Assembly: GCA_019314005.1 (NCBI GenBank) | Contig: JAFDAE010000240.1 | Coordinates: forward strand, 1-6,552 | Source: Deltaproteobacteria bacterium | Lineage (GTDB): Bacteria > Desulfobacterota > Desulfobacteria > C00003060 > C00003106 | Length of the DNA: 6,552 nucleotides | Direction of reading: 5' to 3' | In this document: piece by piece, positions 1 to 6,391 of the stretch | Layout of the letters: every line of letters begins with the position of its first letter | Numbering within the stretch: position 1 is the stretch's first letter | Notes under the pieces: model-generated | Database searches by the model: none | Seen by the model: only the letters and a program-made list of their open reading frames with translations | Told to the model about the DNA's origin: nothing | Position numbers and translations under genes: made by a program

Positions 1-1266
1 GTTGATGAGGTGGATGCTGATAAGGTGAAGCGTGATCCGCGCCTCCCCTTCGGTCTCCCCGGCGTCAACAAGAGCGGCAAGGTATCCAACGGTAACTATC
101 TCTGGATAAGCTATTTTTACAGTTACCTGAGCGAACGCGGACGTGCAGGATTCGTCATGTCCTCACAGGCTTCAGGTGCCGGGCGGGATGAGGCTAAGGT
201 AAGACAGAAACTTGTTGAGTCCGGAGATGTTGATGTCATGATTGCTATCCGCTCCAACTTCTTCTACACCCGCACTGTCCCATGCGAGCTCTGGTTCCTC
301 AATCGGGGTAAACAGGAAGCCAATCGGGATAAGGTGCTCATGATAGATGCCCGGAACATCTACCGCAAGGTTACCCGGAAGATTAACGACTTTAGCCCCG
401 AGCAGCTCCAGAATCTCCTTGCCATTACCTGGCTCTATCGCGCGCAGGGTGACCGTTTCCTCCGGCTGGTTGGCTCACACCTGGAAAACATGCTGACCGA
501 ATCCAAGGTCTGTTTTGAAAAAGAGGTTAATGAAGGGACAGTCATCCACCCATTACCTGATTTCGCGGTGAGCTTGGCTACCTTCCAAAAGACCATGCAG
601 CCGTTCCTTGATTCTTTGCCGGGAGAAGGCGCTCATGCCGAGGCACTCCAGCAGCTGACCGATGGCATGAAGACGTTTAACGAAGACATTGCGTCATTCC
701 TTGCAACTGTTGATAAGGAAAGCACGGTATGGACAGCCCAGGAATATCAGAACGGCGCGCTTAAGGCAACTTCCGAACGGCTGGCAGGGTTGGCTGAGAC
801 CAGTCATGATCTCATTAAACAAGCGGATCTCCTCTATAAACTCGCTTCGCGCCTTGTAGATATCTGCGAAAATGAGCTGGAAGCCAAGGAAAGCCCGCTC
901 TGGGTGAACCGTGAAATAGTAAAGGCGCGGAAAACGGCGGACGAGACCCGTCAGCTAGCCGTAGAGCAACTCAAGAAGGTGCGTTACTTCCACCGGCAGG
1001 CTGTTTGGCTCATTGAACGCTTTCCGGATGCCGTTCTCAGGGACGTGGAAGGGCTAGTCAAGCTGGTAGACAGGGCGGAGCTAGCCGCCAATGACTGGAG
1101 CCTGACGCCGGGGCGATATGTGGGCGTGGCACCGGAGGAAGAAGATGATGGCTTTGACTTTGAGGAGACCCTGCGAGAGATTCATGTCGAACTTGAGGGG
1201 CTCAATATTGAAGCGATTGAGTTGGCAGCGAAGATAAAGAAGAACTTCGAGGAGCTGGGGATTTGA
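1..1266 (+). CDS. hsdM: Type I restriction-modification DNA methyltransferase subunit HsdM (5'-truncated by window edge)
   Basis: This is the C-terminal 421 residues of the N6-adenine methyltransferase subunit of a type I R-M system, which pairs with HsdS as M2S and transfers a methyl group from S-adenosylmethionine to adenine. The frame is open from base 1, so the gene starts upstream; the window begins with VDEVDADKVKRDPRLPFG, which in this family directly follows the catalytic NPPF motif. The stretches GNYLWISYFYSYLSERGRAG, GFVMSSQASGAGRDEAKVR and RSNFFYTRTVPCELWFLNRG are the conserved end of the methyltransferase fold; ARNIYRKVTRKINDFSPEQ follows. From about base 540 onward the protein is charged and helical, matching the C-terminal region that contacts HsdS. 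The N-terminal helical domain, the SAM-binding motif and NPPF are outside the window, so catalytic integrity cannot be judged. Its TGA stop overlaps the TTG start of hsdS. No frame disruption is seen. Confidence 0.96.
   Translation, partial: VDEVDADKVKRDPRLPFGLPGVNKSGKVSNGNYLWISYFYSYLSERGRAGFVMSSQASGAGRDEAKVRQKLVESGDVDVMIAIRSNFFYTRTVPCELWFLNRGKQEANRDKVLMIDARNIYRKVTRKINDFSPEQLQNLLAITWLYRAQGDRFLRLVGSHLENMLTESKVCFEKEVNEGTVIHPLPDFAVSLATFQKTMQPFLDSLPGEGAHAEALQQLTDGMKTFNEDIASFLATVDKESTVWTAQEYQNGALKATSERLAGLAETSHDLIKQADLLYKLASRLVDICENELEAKESPLWVNREIVKARKTADETRQLAVEQLKKVRYFHRQAVWLIERFPDAVLRDVEGLVKLVDRAELAANDWSLTPGRYVGVAPEEEDDGFDFEETLREIHVELEGLNIEAIELAAKIKKNFEELGI
1249..1266 (+). promoter_or_regulatory. 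Shine-Dalgarno and TTGA stop-start overlap coupling hsdM to hsdS
   Basis: GAGGAG at 1249-1254 lies 8 bases before the TTG codon at 1263, and that TTG shares bases with the hsdM TGA stop. The ideal spacing supports TTG rather than the ATG at 1278 as the hsdS start, and the overlap implies translational coupling. Confidence 0.7.
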
Positions 1267-2468
1267 GCTGGTCTGACATGCAAATAGAAGAACTCGGGCG
1301 TATCGTCACAGGAAAAACTCCGAGCACGAAGAATCCTAATTATTTCAATGGTCAGTATCCTTTCGTGACACCATCAGATATAGATTTCCGTAACTATTAT
1401 TGTCGAGCAACCGGCACGACGGTTACTGAAGAGGCCAAGACAAAGCATAAAAACCAGTTTATTCCTAAAAACTGCCCAATGATCACATGCATAGGAAATA
1501 CTATTGGTAAATGTGCAATCTCTTCCGAAGAGTGCGTCACAAACCAGCAAATCAATAGTATTATTCCGTACTCTGATTTCAATTTCCATTTTGTCTATTA
1601 TCTAATGCTCTATAATGAGCAAGTTATACGCGGTATTGGCATCGGAGGCGGTTCGGCAACCCCGATATTAAATAAAACAAAATTTTCAAAAATAAAGGTT
1701 AAGGTTCCACCTAAACCCGTGCGTGATACCATCGCTGATATCCTTTCCGCCTATGATGACCTCATTGAAAACAACCGCCAGCGTATCGCCCTCTTGGAGC
1801 AGGCCGCCCGCCTTCTCTACCGGGAATGGTTTGTCTACCTGCGTTTCCCCGGCCATGAGCACGTCAAGATCGTTGATGGTGTGCCGGAGGGGTGGCGAAA
1901 AGCATCAGTTTCCGATTTTGGAGAAGTAATAACTGGAAAAACGCCTTCTACAAAACAGGAAAACTATTACGGAGATGAAGTGCCATTTATAAAAACACCA
2001 GATATGCATGCCTCATCTGTGGTTGTTAAAAATGAATCATTCCTTTCCGAAGAAGGTGCCAATTCACAATCTAACAAATTCATTCCACCCCATTCAATTA
2101 TGGTTGCATGTATAGGTAATAAGCTGGGTGTTGTTGCCTTGAATGCGTATCGTGCACAGACAAATCAACAGATCAATAACGTAATACCTTTTGAGGATTA
2201 CCTCAGATACTATGCTTATTTCGTTCTTACTGATATTAAAGGAATACTTGAAGCAATGGGAGGTGGAGCAACCATGCCCAATGTTAACAAGTCTAAATTC
2301 GAATCTATACCTGCCATTATTCCAGAGAAAGAACTTCTTATACAATTTCACGGCGCTGCCACACCGCTGTTTAAGCAAATTCAGACATTTACTGAAGCAA
2401 ATGTAATACTAAGCAACGCCCGTGACTTACTCCTTCCCCGTCTCATGAACGGAGAGATTGCTGTATGA
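1263..2468 (+). CDS. hsdS: Type I restriction-modification specificity subunit HsdS
   Basis: This 401-residue protein, a normal full length, selects the bipartite DNA target for the HsdM/HsdR complex. It has the usual layout: TRD1 at about residues 8-147, a central conserved helical spacer at about 152-212 (with DTIADILSAYDDLIENNRQR and LLEQAARLLYREWF), TRD2 at about 214-352, and a distal conserved helix ending LLLPRLMNGEIAV. The two TRDs share matching blocks in the same order: GKTPST (17-22 and 225-230), FIP (66 and 273), CIGN (76 and 283), TNQQIN (93 and 300), and GGGSATPILNKTKF (128) with GGGATMPNVNKSKF (333). The chosen TTG start overlaps the hsdM stop in TTGA and has GAGGAG at 1249-1254, 8 bases upstream; an in-frame ATG at 1278 is the alternative. 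The TRD coding stretches are visibly AT-richer than the spacer. Its stop overlaps the hsdR ATG. The actual recognition sequence cannot be read from this. Confidence 0.96.
   Translation: MSWSDMQIEELGRIVTGKTPSTKNPNYFNGQYPFVTPSDIDFRNYYCRATGTTVTEEAKTKHKNQFIPKNCPMITCIGNTIGKCAISSEECVTNQQINSIIPYSDFNFHFVYYLMLYNEQVIRGIGIGGGSATPILNKTKFSKIKVKVPPKPVRDTIADILSAYDDLIENNRQRIALLEQAARLLYREWFVYLRFPGHEHVKIVDGVPEGWRKASVSDFGEVITGKTPSTKQENYYGDEVPFIKTPDMHASSVVVKNESFLSEEGANSQSNKFIPPHSIMVACIGNKLGVVALNAYRAQTNQQINNVIPFEDYLRYYAYFVLTDIKGILEAMGGGATMPNVNKSKFESIPAIIPEKELLIQFHGAATPLFKQIQTFTEANVILSNARDLLLPRLMNGEIAV
1284..1703 (+). other. HsdS target recognition domain 1 (TRD1)
   Basis: This codes for about residues 8-147 of HsdS, from ELGRIVTGKTPST to the end of LNKTKFSKIKVKV. 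By family architecture it contacts one half of the bipartite target. It is paralogous to TRD2 and AT-richer than the conserved spacer that follows, the usual sign of domain exchange between hsdS alleles. The edges are approximate. Confidence 0.8.
1902..2318 (+). other. HsdS target recognition domain 2 (TRD2)
   Basis: This codes for about residues 214-352 of HsdS, from ASVSDFGEVITGKTPST to KSKFESIPA. By family architecture it contacts the other half-site. It repeats the TRD1 block order at an offset of about 205-208 residues, so both domains belong to one TRD family, though they differ a lot between the shared blocks. The edges are approximate. Confidence 0.8.
2451..2468 (+). promoter_or_regulatory. 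Shine-Dalgarno and ATGA overlap coupling hsdS to hsdR
   Basis: GGAGAG at 2451-2456 lies 8 bases upstream of the hsdR ATG at 2465, whose last two bases are the first two of the hsdS TGA stop. This ATGA arrangement fixes the hsdR start and implies that translation of hsdR was coupled to hsdS. Confidence 0.75.
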
Positions 2469-3967
2469 GCCCGTTTACGGAAGATGACTTGGTGCAGCGC
2501 ACCACCACGGAATACCTGCGGGATAATCTTGGTTGGGAAAGTGTCTATGCCTACAACACCGAGACATTCGGCGCAGACGGCACGCTTGGTCGTCTTTCTG
2601 ACCGGGAGGTTGTCCTCACACGCTACCTCAACCAGAAGCTCGTAGAGTTCAACCCCGGTCTCCCTGAAACGGCTTACGAAGACGCTGTGCGGCAGATCGT
2701 GGAGACAAGCGTCACCCAGACGACAATTACCACCAATCGCGAGAAGTATTTGCTACTCAAGGACGGTGTCCAGGTAACATTCCGCAACGATAAAAACGAA
2801 CTGAAGAGACAGCGGCTCCGTGTCTTTGATTTGAATAATCCGGAGAACAACCATTTCCTCTGCGTCCGTGAGCTATGGATAAGGGGAGATATCTACCATA
2901 AGAGACCAGATATCATCGGTTTCGTCAACGGCATTCCCCTGCTCTTCATCGAGTGTAAAAACGTCCATAAAGACCTTGAAACAGCCTATAATAAAAACTT
3001 CGCGGACTATAAGGACACTATCCCCCACATATTCCATCACAATGCCTTCGTGATGCTCGCCAACGGAATCGAGGCCAGCATCGGCTCGATTACCGGTAAA
3101 TACATCCATTTCGCCGCCTGGAAGCGCCTTGAAGAGGATGATCCCGGCGTGGTGGATATGGAAACCATGCTCAAAGGTGTGTGTAACAAGCGCACCTTCA
3201 TGGATCTGTTTGAGAACTTTATTGTTTATGATGAATCATCCGGAAAGCCCATTAAGATAATCGCACGGAACCACCAGTATCTCGGCGTCAACCTTGCTAT
3301 CCAGGCTGTCCGTGATCGTGAGACTCGCCAGCATAGACTCGGCGTGTTCTGGCATACCCAGGGCGCGGGGAAGAGCTATTCCATGGTGTTCTTTACCGCT
3401 AAAGTCCGCCGCAAGCTGGGCGGCAACTATACGTTCCTCATCTGCACTGACCGTGAAGACCTTGACCGGCAGATTTACAACACCTTCGCCGGTTGTGGAC
3501 TGGCTGATAATGACCGGGAGCCATGCCGCGCTGCCAGCGAAAGGGGACTAAAGAAACTCCTCGGTCAGCACAAGGCATTCGTTTTTACTCTTATCCAGAA
3601 ATTCCGGCAGGAAGCCGTGTATTCAGAGAGAGATGATATTATCGTTATATCGGATGAAGCCCACCGGACACAATACGGAACGCTGGCGTGTAATATGCGT
3701 AATTCCCTCCCTAACGCCAGCTATATTGGCTTCACTGGAACGCCGCTTTTCAAGGATGATCAGATTACTCGCCGCGTCTTTGGTGAGTACATTTCGACCT
3801 ATGACTTCCAGCGTGCTGTCGAAGATAAGGCAACTGTGCCCCTCTTTTATGATGCTAGAGGTGAAAAACTCGGCATTGAAACGACCGATGTCAACGAGAG
3901 AATAGCTGCCAAGCTCGAAGAGCTGGAGATTGAGGATATTGACGTTCAACAACGCCTTGAGAATTGA
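2465..3967 (+). CDS. hsdR: HsdR N-terminal fragment: PD-(D/E)xK nuclease plus first RecA-like motor domain
   Basis: This 500-residue open frame is the first half of HsdR, which normally runs to about 1,000 residues or more. The nuclease domain (about residues 1-230) has RPDI (D149) followed by FIECKN (E163, K165), the PD-(D/E)xK catalytic set. The first motor domain has the ATP-binding loop WHTQGAGKS (residues 296-304), the magnesium-binding DEAH box (397-400) and GFTGTP (422-427), all in superfamily 2 helicase order. Family-like sequence continues to LEELEIEDIDVQQRLE and then stops at TGA 3965-3967, well short of the second motor domain. The start is firm from the ATGA overlap with hsdS and GGAGAG at 2451. 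A product of this fragment alone should lack translocation, because motifs V and VI are absent, and restriction by type I enzymes depends on translocation. Whether it is stable or has residual nuclease activity is unknown. Confidence 0.88.
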   Translation: MSPFTEDDLVQRTTTEYLRDNLGWESVYAYNTETFGADGTLGRLSDREVVLTRYLNQKLVEFNPGLPETAYEDAVRQIVETSVTQTTITTNREKYLLLKDGVQVTFRNDKNELKRQRLRVFDLNNPENNHFLCVRELWIRGDIYHKRPDIIGFVNGIPLLFIECKNVHKDLETAYNKNFADYKDTIPHIFHHNAFVMLANGIEASIGSITGKYIHFAAWKRLEEDDPGVVDMETMLKGVCNKRTFMDLFENFIVYDESSGKPIKIIARNHQYLGVNLAIQAVRDRETRQHRLGVFWHTQGAGKSYSMVFFTAKVRRKLGGNYTFLICTDREDLDRQIYNTFAGCGLADNDREPCRAASERGLKKLLGQHKAFVFTLIQKFRQEAVYSERDDIIVISDEAHRTQYGTLACNMRNSLPNASYIGFTGTPLFKDDQITRRVFGEYISTYDFQRAVEDKATVPLFYDARGEKLGIETTDVNERIAAKLEELEIEDIDVQQRLEN

Positions 3968-5600
3968 CCACTATTCGAGGGCATGGGAAAGCGGAAAAGC
4001 AATACTCGTATGCATCGATAAAATCACCTGCGTGAAGATGTATAACCTCATTACGGATTACTGGAATAAACATATAGAAGATCTGGAAGCTGCATTACAT
4101 GGGGATTTCAATGCTGAAGATGAAATCATCCAACGTTTGCAGATAGCATGGATGAAGGAAACCCAGATTGGAGTGGTGGTGAGTGAAGAGCAGGGAGAGG
4201 TTGATAAGTTTAGGAAACAGGGTCTGGATATAAAGGCTCACCGTAAGTTGCTGAAAGACGGCTTCGTTATCCCCGAGCATCTTCGTCGGAGACCTGAGTT
4301 TGCCAGCAAACAACGTCTCGATCCTGACTCCGCCTTCAAGGAAGAGGAGCACCCCTTCCGCATTGCTATAGTATGTGCCATGTGGCTTACGGGCTTTGAT
4401 GTTCCCAGTCTATCAACCATCTATCTTGACAAACCGCTTAAAGCCCACACCCTGATGCAGGCTATCGCCAGGGCTAACCGCTTCAACGAGGGCAAAGAAA
4501 ACGGTCTGATCGTTGACTACTGCGGCATTCTCAAGAACCTTCGTAAGGCACTTGCGACGTTTACAGTGAAGCCAATTGATGACGGCGGAGAAGAAATCGA
4601 CCCGACCAAGCCGCAAGAGGAACTCCTCGAAGAACTAGAGGAGACCATCAGTTTCGTTGAAGTCTTCCTGGTTGAGAGGAATGCGTCACTTACCCCTATC
4701 ATCGAAAAGACTGGCTTTGAAAGAAATGCTGCCATTTTTGCAGCCAAAGAAGCCGCCAATGAGAATGATGAAACTAGGAAAAGGTTTGAGGTTATCTGCC
4801 GGGAGGTGTTTCGCAAGTTCAAAGCATGTATTAATGTCGATGGTGTAAAAACATACAAAAAACAATACGACGCCACGAATATCATTTATCGGAGCCTTCA
4901 GGAAGACCGCGAGAAAGCCGATATAAGTGATATCATAAAGCAACTGCACGATATTGTTGATCAGGCTATAGAGACAAGGACTCCCGTCACTGGAGAAGAA
5001 AGATCACCCTATGATATATCAGCCATTGATTTTGAGAGACTGAGAAAGGAATTTGAGCACAATCCGGTAAAGAACACCACCACCCAGAACCTCAGGCAGG
5101 TAGTTGAAAATAGGCTATCTCTTTTACTTCAGAAGAATCCCCTCAGATCTGACTTACAGGCTCACTACCAGCAGATCGTGGCAGACTATAACCGGGAAAA
5201 AGACCGGGCTAACATCGAGAAAACATTCGAGGCACTGTTGAAGTTTATCAAGGAACTGGACGACGAAGAAGATCGTGCAATTCGTGAAGGTCTAGATGAA
5301 GAAAGCCTCGCTATCTTCGATTTGTTGAAAAAGCCTCAACTAAGCCCAACGGAAACCAGGCATGTTAAAGAAATTGCGGCTGAACTATTAGAAACGCTCA
5401 AACAAGAGAAACTTCTTCCTCTGGAGCGAAGAGACTGGACTACCTGTCGCCTCCTACACTTCAGAAGAGGTAGATATCAAAATGGAAGATGTCTACCGTC
5501 ATATTTATCGCGTTTATCCCACGGTGCCATCGCCATTTTACGCATAGGGGAAACAGGTGATAGGAATTTGATAGGCTACCGAAATAATATCGGCTATTAG
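3930..5600 (+). CDS. hsdR: HsdR C-terminal fragment: second RecA-like motor domain and helical region, with out-of-frame tail
   Basis: This frame is open to TAG at 5598-5600. Homology to HsdR begins at DHYSRAWESGKAILVCIDK (base 3966); upstream codons are out-of-frame readings of the N-terminal part. It carries IGVVVSEEQGEVDKF, motif V (TGFD, 4389-4400) and motif VI (QAIARANR, 4458-4481), then the long charged helical region ending AIFDLLKKPQLSPTETRHVK and ELLETLKQEKL. After about base 5415 the frame is wrong, giving an unrelated tail of about 60 residues in place of the true end. No good ribosome binding site precedes the TTG at 3930, where GGAGA abuts the codon; the first in-frame ATG is at 4038, inside conserved sequence. 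Expression would need coupling to the preceding fragment or re-initiation. I consider it a gene remnant rather than a designed separate gene, though a split subunit is not excluded. Confidence 0.75.
   Translation: MRILTFNNALRIDHYSRAWESGKAILVCIDKITCVKMYNLITDYWNKHIEDLEAALHGDFNAEDEIIQRLQIAWMKETQIGVVVSEEQGEVDKFRKQGLDIKAHRKLLKDGFVIPEHLRRRPEFASKQRLDPDSAFKEEEHPFRIAIVCAMWLTGFDVPSLSTIYLDKPLKAHTLMQAIARANRFNEGKENGLIVDYCGILKNLRKALATFTVKPIDDGGEEIDPTKPQEELLEELEETISFVEVFLVERNASLTPIIEKTGFERNAAIFAAKEAANENDETRKRFEVICREVFRKFKACINVDGVKTYKKQYDATNIIYRSLQEDREKADISDIIKQLHDIVDQAIETRTPVTGEERSPYDISAIDFERLRKEFEHNPVKNTTTQNLRQVVENRLSLLLQKNPLRSDLQAHYQQIVADYNREKDRANIEKTFEALLKFIKELDDEEDRAIREGLDEESLAIFDLLKKPQLSPTETRHVKEIAAELLETLKQEKLLPLERRDWTTCRLLHFRRGRYQNGRCLPSYLSRLSHGAIAILRIGETGDRNLIGYRNNIGY
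5413..5547 (+). pseudogene. hsdR: True HsdR C-terminal end, stranded in a third reading frame
   Basis: In the frame of base 5413 the sequence reads FFLWSEETGLPVASYTSEE and then VDIKMEDVYRHIYRVYPT and VPSPFYA before TAG at 5545-5547. This is the typical end of this HsdR family (FLW.DETGLPV.SYTEEDV...VFRHVYRVYPT as I recall it). It has no start of its own and is not in frame with the fragment ending at 5600, so it is a remnant left by the second deletion. In type I enzymes the HsdR C-terminus is the part that docks on the methyltransferase, so losing it would be expected to weaken assembly. Confidence 0.85.
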
Positions 5601-5606
5601 GTCACT

Positions 5607-5623
5607 AGAAGGCAACGGGTATG
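5607..5623 (+). promoter_or_regulatory. Ribosome binding site of the Nmad3-like gene
   Basis: AGAAGG at 5607-5612 lies 8 bases before the ATG at 5621. Well-spaced and independent of upstream reading frames, it supports this start and suggests that translation continues despite the lesions in hsdR. Confidence 0.6.
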
Positions 5624-6391
5624 AAAGCATATTTAGTAAGAGTGGGAATAGATAGCACAAAACCCAAAGAGAAAAGCCAAGACACCGGACAGTTCAATTC
5701 ACCTGTTAATATGCAAACAGGAGAATTTGCCTACATACCGATTAAAGAGACTGCCGAAATGATTCCTGAGTATAGAAGAACTTTTCATAATTTCATTAAA
5801 CCATGTGAATTTATTGGGAAAGAGTTACCGTCACGTCTTTGGAACGAACCTGCTCATGTTGATCCTGATTTTTCAACACTAACCTATGGCGACATCGATG
5901 GTAAAAACCCTGAGACAGGTAAGTATAACCGAAGGGGAAAGCCCCTGAGGAATCTTCGAGAAGGAGATATACTAGCGTTTTATGCTGGACTTGAGCCGAT
6001 TCAGGATAATTCATTTTATGGCAGGATAGTCGATGCACTGATAGGAATATACGTAGTTCAGGAAAGCATCACCGCCTTCGAATTTACGCAACGTGGTCTT
6101 GCAGACCAGAATGCTCATACTCGCCGCCACTTCAACGATACTGACATTATCGTAATGGCAAAACGAGACAAACAAGGCAAGATTCTATCAGGACGATTGG
6201 ATAAATGTCTAGTGATAGGCAACTATCGGGATGGAGCGCATCGAGTGTTTGAGACTTTGTTGACCGAGTGGGGTGGTTTATACGTTCATAATGGATGGAT
6301 ACAACGTAGTGTGGTATTACCGGAGTTTAAAGATCCCGAGAAATTCTTTGATTGGTTCCAAAGAAAAATAGTCGAAAAGGAATCAGCTTGA
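5621..6391 (+). CDS. Nmad3-like protein (nucleotide modification associated domain 3)
   Basis: This is a 256-residue soluble protein without a signal peptide or membrane segment. The opening MKAYLVRVGIDS, then SPVNMQTGEFAYIPI (residues 26-40), HVDPDFSTLTYGD (79-91), LREGDILAFYAGLEP (112-126) and RIVDALIGIYVV (135-146) match the pattern I know for Nmad3 proteins, described computationally from neighbourhoods of DNA base-modification genes. The GDILAFYAGL segment resembles the strand-loop pattern of PUA/EVE/ASCH-like folds, which in other proteins bind modified bases; that fold link is inference. AHTRRHFNDTD (165-175) is a polar block that could be functional. No reaction can be assigned. It begins 73 bases after the ancestral hsdR stop on the same strand, with no convincing promoter or terminator between, so it is probably co-transcribed with the hsd genes. 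It is AT-richer than hsdM and hsdR. Start ATG is backed by AGAAGG at 5607-5612. Confidence 0.65.
   Translation: MKAYLVRVGIDSTKPKEKSQDTGQFNSPVNMQTGEFAYIPIKETAEMIPEYRRTFHNFIKPCEFIGKELPSRLWNEPAHVDPDFSTLTYGDIDGKNPETGKYNRRGKPLRNLREGDILAFYAGLEPIQDNSFYGRIVDALIGIYVVQESITAFEFTQRGLADQNAHTRRHFNDTDIIVMAKRDKQGKILSGRLDKCLVIGNYRDGAHRVFETLLTEWGGLYVHNGWIQRSVVLPEFKDPEKFFDWFQRKIVEKESA

Larger units (their letters stand above)
2465..5547 (+). pseudogene. hsdR: hsdR, type I restriction endonuclease/translocase subunit, interrupted by two frameshifting deletions
   Basis: Ancestrally this was one HsdR gene: nuclease, two RecA-like motor domains, and a helical C-terminus that docks on the methyltransferase. Reading it needs three frames. 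It starts in the frame of 2465, changes between about 3957 and 3968, and changes again between about 5409 and 5421, each change equal to loss of 3n+2 bases. At the first junction IDVQQRLE runs straight into DHYSRAWESGKA, whereas from my recollection of family members some 20-25 residues (a stretch like DYHIITA...RLDRIARDFV) lie between. At the second, ELLETLKQEKL runs into FFLWSEETGLPV, skipping a segment like DQWRD...TRDAV...IRD. The original stop is TAG at 5545-5547, after YRHIYRVYPTVPSPFYA. Nuclease and helicase motifs are otherwise intact, so decay looks recent. Assembly or sequencing error is the main alternative. Confidence 0.85.

Noticed and set aside
1374..1589. Minus-strand open frames inside hsdS
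   Set aside because: They lie fully antisense to a well-supported gene in AT-rich TRD sequence, have no RBS and no recognisable protein pattern.
1263..2468. Frameshift or truncation in hsdS
   Set aside because: The frame is continuous, both TRDs and both conserved regions are present, and its length is normal for the family.
3294..3905. Plus-strand alternative-frame open frames inside the hsdR motor domain
   Set aside because: The overlapping frame carries the Walker A, DEAH and GFTGTP motifs in order, so these are shadow frames.
4517..4949. Minus-strand open frames of 87-122 codons opposite the hsdR C-terminal fragment
   Set aside because: They are low-complexity serine- and phenylalanine-rich readings antisense to a conserved helical domain and lack family features.
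5568..5600. Possible promoter (TTGATA at 5568-5573) for the Nmad3-like gene
   Set aside because: No acceptable -10 box lies 16-18 bases downstream; TAATAT at 5585 is too close and TATTAG at 5595 too far.
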